Below, piece by piece: positions 1-11,307 of a stretch of 64,000 nt of DNA. The position numbers were made by a program, and so were the translations under genes. The stretch is from Symsagittifera roscoffensis (Eukaryota; Xenacoelomorpha; Acoela; Convolutidae). Position 1 is the first letter of the stretch. Every line of letters starts with the position of its first letter. The stretch lies in the NCBI RefSeq assembly GCF_963678635.1, contig NC_087062.1, positions 93,349,845 through 93,413,844 of the forward strand, given 5' to 3'. The notes below the pieces were generated by a model. That model was not told the DNA's origin, made no database searches, and saw nothing but the letters and a program-made list of their open reading frames with translations.

Positions 1-1880
1 TTTCGTCAAACATTTCCTGTGCTAAAACCGCCAATGAAAAACTAAACTCTGCAACTGTTGATCACACGAAACAGGCTTTAACTACTTCTGACTAAATCTT
101 AAACCTAATCTCTTTCCAATTAATAGTGCAATATTTTTGATATTTTTATTTTTCATTTGTAGTTTTAAAACTCATTCCAATGTTACTCAACCATACATGA
201 AAAGCTTGCCTAGTGCTAAAAATATATCAAACGAAAGCCATTTTTCCAATATAAACTGGAATTAACTTCAAAATTCCTTCTTCTAGGATTTCAACTAGGC
301 GTAAATTGTATATATTTGGTGCGCCTTTAACGTTTTATCAGCACTTAATTATTAATCAAATCGTAGTCGTCACAAAATAATGTAAATTTCAGAGTAGATT
401 TCGCAGAAGTTTTTTGAATTGTAAACGGTAATTCAATTTATATACCACAAATTCCGCCTAAGACATCAAGATGAAGTGTAGACGTAAGATTCCAAACGTT
501 TAATTAGTTTATTCACGGCTATTAAAAATATGTCAAGGTGTTCATGTTCGAGCTTGAAGACCTTGTTACGATAAAAACAAGGTTTTTAACATCTTCCTTC
601 GAATCATAAAACTCTCCCGCAACAGCCGATGAAATAAAAACGAATGTACCATGATTGATAGTCTCATATTGATTAATGGGATCAAATTCCTTCCCCCCTT
701 CTAAAGAAGTTTGGAGGGGGGAAATGATGTTAACTTGGATCTAAAATGAGAATTTTCAGCCATTCAGAAACGAGCTTTTTACATGCAGCGCTAAGCAAAC
801 TTAATCAGAATTCAATGCTGGGGTGGAAGATCTTAACTTGGTATATCAAAGGGGGATGTTAACTTGATTCGATTAATTTCCCACAAGACAACAGGACGCT
901 CAATAACTGGTTCCTAATGTTAAGCTGATTTTGAAATATAATTAAATTCTCAGACAAGGAAACTTTTGCAAGTTTTTTCAAGTAATGTCGTTTAGTTGGG
1001 TATGATGAGCAGACCTGCTCGAAAACCAAGCACTTAAGCTTATTTGAGATCAAGAATAAATTAGCAATTTTCGACAAATATTTTCCTTGAAAAATGAAAA
1101 GAAAAAATCAAAAATGTTTGTTTTTTTTACTACAACTTTTGATGTTAACATTTTGATTTAGTAAAAAATTCTGAAGAAGGCGCTAAAAGAAACTTCGAAA
1201 CCTAAATTTAAAAGAGTAATAAAATAACAGCTTAGAAGAATAATAGAAAATAGACTATTATAAGGCTCCTCACTTGCTGTATTTGCTCAAAATTAGACTA
1301 AAAAATCAAAAACCGGCTTTTCTTGAATCTGAGAGTTAAGTTGATGGTGCGAGTGACACAAGATTTCACAGTTTTTTTCCCGATTTGCTTTTTTGTTCTT
1401 TCTAGTCTTTTTCATGTTGTCAAAAGCTCCTACATTCACATATTTCTTGAAAAAAACTATACAGCAATAATTTCTTTTAACAATATTTTTGTCAAATTTT
1501 CTCATTTATTTCAAATTTTGGCAAAATATTGATTGGCTCAGCTGCTAACTTGTTTTTGTTTTCATTTAAACATAAACGTGTTGATTTACTTTTTATACAC
1601 TTTTGATTTAGTTACTTTGAAAAAGAATTATAAATTTGAAAGAAAACTTTTTTTCAAATTTTTGCTGGACTGATTATTATGTCGACTGGACTGAACTTCA
1701 ATCACTCATCATTTTGTGGTGTTGTTTGAGTCAATTTTAAAATTGAAACCAACAGCAGAGAAACTGATTGATATTTCCTTTCTTCTAAGAACCCATATTT
1801 GATTATTTTATACATCATTCATGACTTGGAGGGTGCATTTATGATTAATATGTTGTACTATTTTGAGATATCCATTTTTG
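1..1880. other. AT-rich stretch without a supported gene
   Basis: I see no open frame with codon bias, recognisable domain or splice structure. Short open stretches here are low-complexity Lys/Asn/Phe-rich translations expected by chance in AT-rich DNA. The piece around 1255-1330 (a 'cctc..cttgctgtatttgctc' stretch followed by 'actaaaaa') recurs in diverged form near 29700, 30900 and 41440, so it belongs to a dispersed repeat. Confidence 0.6.
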
Positions 1881-1884
1881 GCTG

Positions 1885-2189
1885 ACGGACCATAAAATTT
1901 TTTCTAAAAGCGACTTAGCGCCTTTATATAATAATTTTGAAGGCGGAGCGCGCGCCAAAAAAACGCGAGTTTTTGGTCAAAATTTTCGAAAGTGCCTAAA
2001 AACACTTTATTGGCCTATTTTTCAAAATTTTGCCTGCGGCGCAGCAAATTCTGTCAAAATAGGGTCGTTTTGGTGATTCAGGAGAGCTCAGAAAATAAAT
2101 TTGATCGATTTGAAAAAAAATCGACAAAACTTTTGATTTTTTTTTTGAAAATCTGCCCCCACCTTGAGAAAATCCTAGATTCGCCCCTG
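1885..2189 (-). mobile_element. hAT-like element remnant, one end
   Basis: Read on the minus strand, the stretch ending at 2189 begins CAGGGGCGAATCTAGG and continues into a T-rich and A-rich body. The same kind of end (CAGGGGCGGATTTAGG) occurs at 20697, and a variant with a longer G run at 5513. CAGGGGCGGATC-type ends are a known terminus of hAT superfamily elements and their MITEs. I see no matching second terminus and no transposase, so this is a fragment. The outer border near 1885 is a guess. Confidence 0.45.
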
Positions 2190-2439
2190 CCTGATAGTAT
2201 GAGGATCTTAAACGCTTAAGCTTTTGAGATGTTCCAAAAAAAATTGATATCAAAGGAATGTTTCAAAAATTGTCAAATTGTATCAGCTTTTTTTTCACAC
2301 AGGCAAACGCATGTCTTTACGCTTGCCATTAGTATATTGTGAGGGCACTTTCATTTCAGTGCTCAATTTCAGCACTTATGTCTGCTCGTGTATTTTATCT
2401 GCATGCGTTTTGTCGGCTTTATTCATGGCTGGTGCATGA

Positions 2440-4215
2440 AATGGTTCGATGACATTCTACCCTATTCCAATCTACCCTGTGCTAATCTACCCTATAGTAC
2501 TCTATGCTACATACCAATCTACCCTATACCATTCTACCCTATAATTAAAGCAATTGAAACTTACCCCATCCTCTTGAAGAATCCGAAACAGTATATTTCC
2601 GAACAAATCAAAGAACCATTAATTTTGATCAAAGAATAATTGACGCACGTGAACAAAATATCAAAGCAACGTAAAACTTGCTTGTTCAGAACGGAAATGA
2701 GTTCAAAGCATGAACGAACGGAAGTTTTAATCCAAGGTTGCTATAGAAATGCGTTGCGGCTATTTCTTAAGCAAACAAAATTCATATCACATCAAGTCGA
2801 CATAGCTTAGCGGATAATGCATGTGTTTGAAAATCAAATGTTCGAAAGATCAAATCACCAAGAAGGCAAACTTTGAATAAAGTTCGAAAAGTACTGAGGG
2901 TTTGACTAGTTGATCACAAAAGGAGGGATAGACCCCCCAGTACCAGACCAAGGCGGTACTAGGGGGCGGGGCGAGGGAGAAGGTGAAAATCTTTTGATAT
3001 TGGCCTCTATTACCTCCCAAAATATCAGCCCTCTAGGGCCACGAGAACCTCAAAAAGTGTATTTTTTAAGAGATTAAATTGAATTTTCGAAAAATTCACA
3101 AAGTTTGATAAAATAAACAGAGTTAGGAATGACTTAATTGCGCGAGAGAATACAAATATGTTAAAATAGAATCTGTGTTAAAATTGTTGCAAATGTTTTT
3201 CACTTTCACATTCAATTCCCTGTACTTCTTGCGACTGGGGTTGCTGTCTCCTCCCATTGCTTTCATTATATTGAATTTTTGATTGGCAGCATCCAGTTTG
3301 ATTTGTTCCAGAAAGGTGTGAACGGATGGGTGGTTTCCTTTAAAGAGAGTAGCAACGCCAAGAACGTTCTATCACCCAGCCAAACATCTCGATATAAAAT
3401 CAAACACTCGATATTGTCCCGATCTCCAAAAATCAACACCCTTTCTGGATCTTCAAAGCCGCTATCGAACACGCAAAAATCCTCGTGTTGCTTTGGCACT
3501 TCAAAATGTCTGTCGACAATTGGAGGCTATGTGGGTCTATCAGTTACCTTCTGTCGATTGAGGGCCCGATTAATCGCCGACCGGCAAGGAAGAGCTAATT
3601 GAAATGCTTTTTCTTCGGACACAGACTGCAGGCCGTTTGCTAAAATTATGCTATTGACTGGTACTTGCTGAATTTTTGAGTCTTGTTTCATTTGCTGCAC
3701 GAGAAGCCTAGCATCCGAACGACCAGGAAATACTTCGTGCGTGTGCTCATTTCTACAAAAAATAAAATCGTTTTCTCGGGTTATTGCTGTCGATAGACCC
3801 CAAGAAATTTGACTCAGTTTGGTAAATATTATTCCAAGGAAAATCGATATGAAGACGTAGTTTTGGTTTCATTTTTGTAAGTGATTTTGAAAATTGGGGA
3901 TTGAAACTTGTTAATTGAGACAAATTTCAGATTTTGAGGCTGTAATTGCAATTGAGTCTGTAGAACAATTTCCTGAAGTGAAAGACTCAAATTGAGTCCA
4001 AAAAATTTGACTCAAATGAATGAACACGTGCTGTTATCTTTCCGATTCTAATAAGGACTTTGAAAGATTACATTATGGGACCTCATTATGGTAAATAGGA
4101 CAGATTAGTACAGAGTAGATTAGCATAGGGTAGATTGGTATGTAGGGTATAATGGCATCGGGTAGAATGGTATAGGGTAGGTTGGAATAGGGTAGATTGT
4201 CCTGCCACCCATGAA
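2440..4215. mobile_element. Inverted-repeat (foldback-like) element with TACCCTAT arms
   Basis: The left arm (about 2455-2545) repeats 'ctaccctattccaat', 'ctaccctatacca' and similar units. The right arm (about 4092-4200) holds the reverse complement ('gggtagattgg', 'gggtagaatggt'). The arms are about 1.55 kb apart. Outside them, 'ttcatggctggtgc' (from about 2422) and, on the opposite strand, 'ttcatgggtggc' (about 4207) also match, so the inverted repeat extends beyond the array. Repetitive subterminal inverted arms are typical of foldback-type DNA elements. No transposase is visible in the interior. It contains a tRNA-like segment at 2803 and otherwise only non-coding AT-rich DNA. Confidence 0.55.
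2803..2868 (+). repeat. tRNA-like (SINE-type) segment
   Basis: The sequence carries a box A match (TAGCTTAGCGG) and, about 40 nt on, a box B-like TGTTCGAAAGATC, with an anticodon-loop-like 'tttgaaaat' between them. The 5' and 3' ends do not pair as a 7-bp acceptor stem, so this is not a functional tRNA gene. A tRNA-derived SINE head or degenerate tRNA copy is more likely. Confidence 0.5.
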
Positions 4216-4371
4216 ATATTGCAATAACTTTGGAGCTTTTTTTCTTATTAATTAATGGTTTTTACTCTTTTCACTTTGCTTCTTAATGGGTGAGTGATAC
4301 CGGAAACTTAATTTCACTTGCGACCGATAATCAGGAACTAGACTTTTTTACGGAAACAACTTTTCTTACAG

Positions 4372-4563
4372 GCGAAAGGTCTTGGGTTCGAATCCCGGCC
4401 GGTCCTTGTTTCATTTTACATCATTAACGTATACCTATTAACGTTTATCTATCATGTACGTATACCTTGCTCAATTATGGAACCTTCAGGTCCCTTCCTA
4501 TTTGTTCCACAAGTAAAGCACGCACCTTTGTCACTGAAGGTCTAGGGTTCGAATCCTGGCCAG
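4372..4563 (+). repeat. Two tRNA-like box B segments (SINE pieces)
   Basis: Two box B consensus copies lie about 150 nt apart: GGGTTCGAATCCCGGCC near 4385 and GGGTTCGAATCCTGGCC near 4545. Each is followed by a T-rich tail. A box A-like 'ttgctcaattatgg' lies upstream of the second, but the box spacing is longer than in a tRNA and no clover-leaf closes. I read these as tRNA-derived SINE heads. Confidence 0.5.
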
Positions 4564-4569
4564 AATTTG

Positions 4570-7060
4570 TTTTTTTTAATGTTTGGAAGTTTTTCTTGCT
4601 TGTGAAACTTCAATTGTCGGACTATCGTTTGTCTGTTTATTTTTTGTCGGCTTACGGTCCAACGCTTGGAATTTTTAAAAATAAATATCTGTTTCAGCAA
4701 TTCTACAACTGAAAGTCGGTCTGTAGTTTGTAACTTCACCAATTTTGATTTTGTACATTTTTTTGAACGGGTTCCGTTTACGCTAGAGCGACTTATTAAC
4801 CTAATTTTGCGTCGTTTAAAGTGAAAAAAATGGCTTTGCTTTTGCGTGTTTCAAAGAATTGGGTATTAAAATTATAGCTCAATATTTTCCATGACATTTT
4901 ATCTTCGGCTCAACTGGTGTTTCCCCAAGTATTGTCGGCTTGGTTGCCACTCGGCAAATTGTTTTGAATACCGATTTAAAGGCAGTGATGTTGTTTCTTG
5001 GCAAATTTTCCTCAAAATGATAAACAATCGCAACAAATTTTTCTCGATTTAAAAAAAATGTCTTTAATACACTTGCCTCCGCCGCCTCATTGTCTTTCTG
5101 CTACTTTACAATGATATCTTTGTTGCAAGGATCCGCTCCGCTTTGAAGGATTATTTTGTTCATATAATCTGTAATTGATCAGTTATCGTCAAGTTGAGGG
5201 GTTTTAAATTGGATTGGTGTATGTTATTTGATCTATTAATATTTTTTTACTATATGTGAATAATATCCTTTTTCTACTTCACATAGCGTGTCGGGGGATG
5301 GTTTAAAAAATATATATATTTTGAAAAATTCATCAAATTAATTATTTTAAATTCCTTCAGAAAATAAACACGCAGTCGGAACATTCAGGGGCTTTTTTAT
5401 TCAATTTTCAGCGATCAAAAAAAATAAGTTTTGACAGACATTTTTTATACCCCATTAAAGATATTGAAATGACTCCTTGAAATGAAATACAAAAATATAT
5501 TTTACCTCCGACCAGGGGGCGGATTTAGGGGGGGGGGGGCGGACGCCTCTTGAACTAATTCATGCGCGTTTTAAAAATTTTATACATAATGCTGAAAGCG
5601 TAACGCGAAATATTTATGCGTGGCATATAATCCCGCAACGCGCAGTATTCAAGTGATCCAGAAAGCGTAACGCAAAGTGTCGGAACAGTATGGATTAAGG
5701 GGCGGTCGGAACAATCAAGGTTTTGCCCTGATATACGAGCAGTCTTGTTTGAATTAATTTCATTCAAATGAACAATCTAAACGCTTCCTCATAAATGCAA
5801 CAAGATATGAGATTCACCGACCGTAGTGTTACAGAATTGTCGTTTGTTTTTTGGTGCATTTTCCTGTGTATGAATGATGGAAACAACAAAATTTTACGAA
5901 CAGAATATTCATAAAAAACAAATTATTCTTCGTTCCTTTTGGCGAAACATTTTCAGCGAAAACTTTTTGTGACTAATACTTCTGCTTTTTTTGATGACCA
6001 CAAATTTAGGGCTCTTCTGAGAAGAAAAAATCAATGTCAAATACTTAACCTACTTCGCATGGTAGATACTATTTTTTCATCAATTTGGATTAAAATGGGT
6101 TATGCGACAATCAAACTGGCTAAAACAAATCTTTTTGCTTCGTTTCTTATGACCGAGTCTCCAACTTACATCTTCAAACAAGACTGCTCGTATCTTACCA
6201 CTTGAAATGTCTGTAAAAGGTTAGGTGAGAACTTTTTGTAGAAAATTATCCACCCACAGGCGATGCTTACTATAAATTGATAAAAATAAGGAAAAATTGT
6301 TTTTAATCAGCCTAAAATAAAATCGAAAGGAAATTTGAGCCACCTTAAGCTACGTATGCAACTCGTCAATAAAAAAAGTACAAATTTCCAAAAGCAGGTT
6401 AAATAGTTTTTATACATTCGAGTAAGATATCAATACCTTAACGACTTTATATGAAGTCAGTCAACAATTTTGTAGTAGATAAGCAACAGCTACATAATGC
6501 ATCGAAGAATTTTGCGAATAAATCGAGACACGCAATGTCGATATCTGTATAAACTTCGAGATGGAATGTAAGCTGTTGCTTGTCTGGTATAAAAAATTTG
6601 AAAAAATTGAGCAAACAACACACATTTGGAAAAACTTTCACGCTAACACGCAACTTTTTTTTTCTTATTTCTTTTGATTGATTGATCTAGGAAAGACATT
6701 GCACTAGTAATTTAAATAATGCACCCGTTTTCCAAATTTTGCACTAGTGTTTCAAATATTCCACTGGTTTTTCAAATATGGAACAGAAACATACTGAACA
6801 CGTGAGTTTAATACTTAAAAAGTCACAAGGTCAGTGAAACAATTACCACTTCTCCAAAAATCCCAAAGACTGTTCAGCCAAAAGAAAATATTAAAACCAG
6901 CTGCTGATTGTTGCTCACCTAAAACAATGCTTCGACTCGGTCAGCTTTTGAGAAAATAAAATGAAATTAAACAAAAATTGAAATAAAACAAAAGCTGATA
7001 AGTCGGAAAAAATCGAAAATGTCAAAAACATTAGACCTATAAAAATCAATGTGGCTACTT
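4570..7060. other. AT-rich stretch without a supported gene
   Basis: No coding pattern is apparent on either strand. The only notable feature is a hAT-type end at 5513 (CAGGGGGCGGATTTAG followed by a pure G run). Confidence 0.55.
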
Positions 7061-7089
7061 TTGAAACAAAGACATGCCGAGACAATAAA

Positions 7090-7560
7090 ATGTGAAATAA
7101 GCAGAAACCCTCGAAATAAATTAAGTCCTCCTCATCCTCAAAATACACAAAAACTCAAAACTTTATTTACTCGTCAAACGAAGCAAAATGAGGCCATTAA
7201 GTCGATATAATATAGAACGAAGTCTATTCAGCCAGAAAAAGTTTTAAAAAAGCCCGAAAAAATTCATAATAATTGACACTTATAAAAAATACCATGTTTT
7301 CATAACCCTCCAAACAACAAAACGCACACATTGATTCTGAGATGCAATATGAGGCTATTAAGCCGATATAATCTAGGCAGAAACCTATCAAGACGAAAAA
7401 AAATCGTAGTCATCAAAAACTTGAATTCTAATTTTTACTACGATTTTAGCAATTTGTGCAATCCAGAGGCAAGCAAAAAAACATGTTTTTACTGAAACGA
7501 CTCAAAATTAGATCACTAAGCCGATAAAATATAAGCCGAAATCAATTGCGCATAGTAAAA
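7090..7560 (+). repeat. Tandemly spaced dispersed module (aggccattaagccgatataa)
   Basis: Three related modules start near 7186, 7343 and 7497, about 155 bp apart. Each has 'gag-cca/tta-taagccgatataat' followed by 'cagaaa..tat.ca..c.gaaaaa'. Related single modules lie near 17850, 18010, 37150, 40985, 48200 and 49840, so this is a component of a high-copy dispersed repeat. Confidence 0.6.
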
Positions 7561-7985
7561 TGTTTCAGCAAAAAAAACGAAAATATACGAAGTCAAGGTA
7601 GAAAAAATAACAAACAGCAGAAGTAAATCAAAACACTAAAATCAACTAAAATGTAAATTGCGTTTAACAACAACAAAAAACAGTTCTACGATGTAGCAAT
7701 TTATCGAAAAAAACATAAGCAAACGAATAAATTTGTTAGAACGGATGTTTCTTGTTTGGAAAAATAATAGAACCTGTCATATTCCAAACCACGACCTTTG
7801 CCGTCTCAGGCGTATTCGTCACCACCAGACCAAAAGTGCCGGAACGCAAAAAATTTCAATTCATTATGAACTGAACCTAAATTTACCGTTTCTAATTTTG
7901 AACATACTGAGAACAAAGTTATTTGCGGGAAAAAATCTAGTACCCGATTGCAATAACTTGCTTATCGCGAGGGTAAAAAAATGAA
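7560..7985 (+). mobile_element. Composite dispersed element, copy 1
   Basis: This segment is colinear with stretches at 37230-37615, 48300-48700 and 49895-50295. The shared order is 'agtaaatcaaaacactaaaa', a block like 'aactaagccgacaa', an antisense tRNA-like block (near 7768-7820 here), 'gtattcgtt/c', then '(g/c)ggaaaaa..t.gtacccgattg..at'. There is no coding capacity. It looks like a non-autonomous element with an embedded antisense tRNA-like part. Confidence 0.6.
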
Positions 7986-7989
7986 AACT

Positions 7990-8860
7990 GAGACAAAAAT
8001 GAAAAAAGTGTAAAGAATGAATTGCAATAAGCCGATATAGCAAAAATCGGTAAGCCCATAAATCAATAAACCTATGCGGTGGCCATGTTGGTCCTGGTCA
8101 TGGTGTGGCTGATTACTTTTTTGTGCTCACGGATTTGCTTTAAATTTTCCTTCAAACTAAATGTAGTCTGAATTTCCCATTTTTGATTTTTCAGCGCAAT
8201 ATCTGTTTATGTAATTTCCACTCCCTTTTTGGGAATATCTTTTTCTTCAGAATATTCAACTTAAATCACGAAATAAGGGTCATTTATATAATATATCACT
8301 ATACCCTATATGGCAAAACATTGTGATACCTGATTTAAAATGATTTTCTAATTCGTCAAAAATGAAATAGAGAAGGAAGTATTTGGAGACAAAAATTATT
8401 TTTTCTGGTATCGTTTGCGATAATATAATGTCAGTTTCGCCTGCTTCGCTTTAGCGCAACAAGATTACCAGATGCAATTCAGATGCCGACCAAGCCCTTG
8501 CATTGCTGCTTCAGCCAACTCTTCGAGAGACCAGGTTTTTAAACGCAGACCACAAAATCTGTACAATAAAGGATTTTCCTTGTTAACGAATTTTCGAATT
8601 CATTGAGAGTGAAATTTTGAGATTTTAGGTTCACGTGAGGAAAATTTTTGACGCATTGCAGAAAACTTAAAAATTAAACAACAAAATAGTATTGAACCGC
8701 ATATATGCTCAGTAGTTTAAAATTTTATTTCACGTGGCGTGCGCGAGATCGCTTTAGGTCTAGTAGCCGAACCTTGCATACCGTCACAATAATTAGAAAA
8801 AAACACTAAATTTTTAGAATCATTATCTGACAAGAATTTAATTTTTAAACTATGAACCAG
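7990..8860. other. Intergenic stretch, no gene seen
   Basis: AT-rich sequence without coding signal. The end near 8838 carries a minus-strand ATTAAA about 35 nt downstream of the ARF-like stop codon, a possible polyadenylation signal for that gene. Confidence 0.5.
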
Positions 8861-8867
8861 GAAAAAA

Positions 8868-9835
8868 GTTCGAGAACTCATCCGGCTCGAGGAAAATATT
8901 TCATCATACGAGCCAGTTCTTGAAAACCAGAAGTAAGTCCATCTCCTGTCAAGCTGGAACATGTGCGTATGTCCCACAGCCTATCGTTGACTGCCTGCAG
9001 TTCCAACTCTTCTCTAACAGTCCGCAGAGAAACACACGAAGGCACATCATTCTTATTTACCAATACTAACATCGGGACCCCTCGCATATCGTTGTGCAAA
9101 AGGACGCTTCTCAGAGTTTCTGCAGCAATAGGAAAGGAATCAGGGTCCGATCCATCAATCACGAAAACCATACCCTCTATGTTCTCGTAATAATGCACCC
9201 GCAGATCTCGCAACCTTTCAGTTCCATCTTCCAAAGGGAAAGGAAGACACTTTAACATGCCTGTAACTTTTTCGAACTTTTTAAGCTTGAGCTGATTCAG
9301 AATGCTGGTTTTTCCTGCTTTGCTTTCGCCTATTAAGATTACTCGACGCGGCTCAGCTGTCGATCCCGCCAATGCAGTGCTGCGTAGCCAGTTCATCATG
9401 AAGCCAGAATTATCTCAGACAGACCACGCATACAAATAGAGATTAACCTTAAAAACATTTATTGCAAATTGGATTACTACCCGTTTTTAAATTATCTGGC
9501 AAAGCATTAAAAGAATCACCTCCAAAAATAATAGAAATAACCCCTCCTTCGCGGAAGTATGCAAACGCAAAAAAAATCAGAATTGCAAAAACACACTTGA
9601 AAACAAAAAGTAAGCCACATAAAAATTTAGGCTTTTTTAGGATAGAGTCACAGGCAGCTTGGTAGTCGAGTTTTAAAGCGGCTTAAAGAAAACGGGTCAA
9701 TAATTATATTTATTTCAAGTCAGTGGCATCTAATCTCTGGTTTAATTTAATTACTTTTTCTCAAAAGGGAACTGTGTCAGCACTCAGTTCACCAGTCACA
9801 AAAATCTCAACGGAACCAACAAATTTTTAATGATT
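8868..9835. repeat. Segmental duplication, copy A (ARF-like gene plus flank)
   Basis: About 970 bp, from 'aaaaaagttcgagaactc' through the ARF-like gene and roughly 430 bp of its upstream region, matches 19224-20192. The match includes non-coding sequence such as 'aggatagagtcacaggcagc', so this is DNA-level duplication rather than two independent retrocopies. Homology stops abruptly at both ends. Confidence 0.8.
8878..9399 (-). CDS. ARF-like small GTPase, copy A (divergent, lacks G3)
   Basis: Single-exon frame of 173 residues starting at tandem ATGs (MMNW). ARF/ARL family features are a P-loop GESKAGKT at residues 24-31, HYYENIEG at 69-76 followed by VFVIDGSD (ARFs have HYYxNTxG then a similar strand), the G4 motif NKND at 115-118, and a G5-like TCSSLTGDG near 146-154. 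The segment between the switch I region and HYYENIEG is about 11 residues shorter than in ARFs and contains no WDxGGQ. The G3 motif and catalytic Gln are therefore absent, and the protein probably cannot cycle like a normal ARF. There is no Gly2, so N-myristoylation is not expected. It lies in a segmental duplication with copy B at 19239-19766. ARF-family membership is firm; function is unknown. Confidence 0.75.
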   Translation of the reverse strand: MMNWLRSTALAGSTAEPRRVILIGESKAGKTSILNQLKLKKFEKVTGMLKCLPFPLEDGTERLRDLRVHYYENIEGMVFVIDGSDPDSFPIAAETLRSVLLHNDMRGVPMLVLVNKNDVPSCVSLRTVREELELQAVNDRLWDIRTCSSLTGDGLTSGFQELARMMKYFPRAG

Positions 9836-9839
9836 CTTG

Positions 9840-10955
9840 TTTACTAAAATAAACGAAGGGGTCGATTGTTAGATCCCTTTGATTCAATTAGTAAAAAAAT
9901 TATTAGTCTCAGTTAGATTACATTATAGATCACAATTGATCTGGTCTTAGAAATAAAACGATATTTATAAAAACAGATATATTAAAAGGGTTGATTAAAT
10001 GAGTATAAATGAGTTATAAATGGATGAACAACTGTCTTAAATACCAAAATAGGTTTGCGGTATTTAGGTTAAGTTACATTAATTTATGTTAAAGGGAAAA
10101 AATTAGAATCTTACCACTGTCAGTTGGGAATGTTATATTTTTCAAAAGTATTTTGACGATAAATGAAAAAAAAGGAAAATATTTCAACTCGACTGCGCGA
10201 TTGGGGAAAATAATATTTCTGGAGATTCAGGTTGATTTAATTCTCAGCTCTTTGGCTGAGATAAATCTGCACCTGCAGTCTAGACTTCTAACTTCCTTTT
10301 CCCCATTTTCTTCATACTCTTGACGAAACTGACAACTTATTGATTTTTCAGTATGCAAAAAAAAAACAATATTTAGTTTAAATCGGGGAACTCACAATCT
10401 TTCCACCTGCTTTAGTTACTATAAAATTCAGAGCAGCGGGGGCTTCATCTATTTTCAAATTCAAAACAACAGAGACACTCCGCCTGACTGGCGTCGTGGA
10501 TAAATACTCAGTTTTTTCGATCATCCGTTAAACTTTCCTAAAAATCTTTGCATTTTTCCAAGGTTAATAAACCTGAAAAAATGAACAAAAATCCGCTCAG
10601 AATTCAAAAAATTAGAAATTTGGATTTGACTTTCAAAGTTTTAAGTCAAGCTGTTCAGTTGAAATCTGAATCAAATGTTAAGTTAAAAACGCATTCTTAT
10701 CTTGAGTTGTGAACAAATTTAGAATAGAAAAGATTCCACTCGGATCTGATGTAAACAATTAAAACAATAACATTTTAAAACTGTGTTGCATTTCCAATAC
10801 TACAACTCACCCCCTTTTTTTACATCGATAGTTGTTCGATACACACATTTACCTTGTTATTAAGTTAAGTATTTATAAGATCATTTCCATTTGGGTTTAA
10901 AATTTAATGATGAAAGGATACTTAAAATTGAAATGATGTCTTTGATTTTTTTCTG
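9840..10955. other. Intergenic stretch, no gene seen
   Basis: AT-rich sequence without coding pattern. A TATA-like 'tatttataag' lies near 10868-10877, upstream of the small candidate gene at 10963. Spacing and transcription start cannot be judged. Confidence 0.4.
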
Positions 10956-10962
10956 TAGAACC

Positions 10963-11115
10963 ATGAAGTTTTTTCTTTTTTGTTGCTTTCTCTCACGATG
11001 TCTCCACTCGTTCATTTTAATTTGTGTCCCGGAACGTTTTTTGGACTTTATTGTCAACCTTCCTGTTCTGATGACATGGTTTGCACTCCGTTGTTACAGA
11101 TCAATAAAAAGTTAA
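10963..11115 (+). CDS. Small candidate secreted or membrane peptide
   Basis: An ATG at 10963 lies four nt after a strong splice acceptor (polypyrimidine 'tttgatttttttctgtag', AG at 10957-10958). It opens a 50-residue, Cys-containing, very hydrophobic frame beginning MKFFLFCCFLSR, which looks like a signal peptide. An AATAAA follows at 11167-11172. From about 10998 another frame reads a Cys-rich stretch (CPGTFFGLYCQPSC, then C near 'MVCTP') and runs to a stop just before the AATAAA. A small intron or frameshift may therefore join the signal peptide to that Cys-rich part. Acceptor, start and polyadenylation signal support a transcript; the exact protein is uncertain. No family recognised. Confidence 0.35.
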   Translation: MKFFLFCCFLSRCLHSFILICVPERFLDFIVNLPVLMTWFALRCYRSIKS

Positions 11116-11166
11116 TTTTCTGTGTCTTACAGAATCAGATAATGGAGGAATCGTGTCTCGTACATA

Positions 11167-11172
11167 AATAAA
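11167..11172 (+). terminator. Polyadenylation signal AATAAA
   Basis: Canonical hexamer at the end of the small plus-strand candidate gene, overlapping the stop of its alternative Cys-rich frame. Single-hexamer evidence only. Confidence 0.35.
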
Positions 11173-11307
11173 GTATTGGTAACTTTTAAAAGGTAAGTAA
11201 TTCATGAATTGGTATCTATTTTGTCCTGTTCGTTAAGAACTTTTGCCTGTTATGAGTAATCTTGTGTCATGCACAAACCCACCACAGTGAAAAAATTTAA
11301 GAAAAAC

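Noticed and set aside
6915-7148. Minus-strand Phe/Leu-rich frame resembling a membrane protein
   Set aside because: Typical translation of A-rich DNA (poly-Phe/Leu); it overlaps dispersed repeat modules and has no start context or conservation clue.
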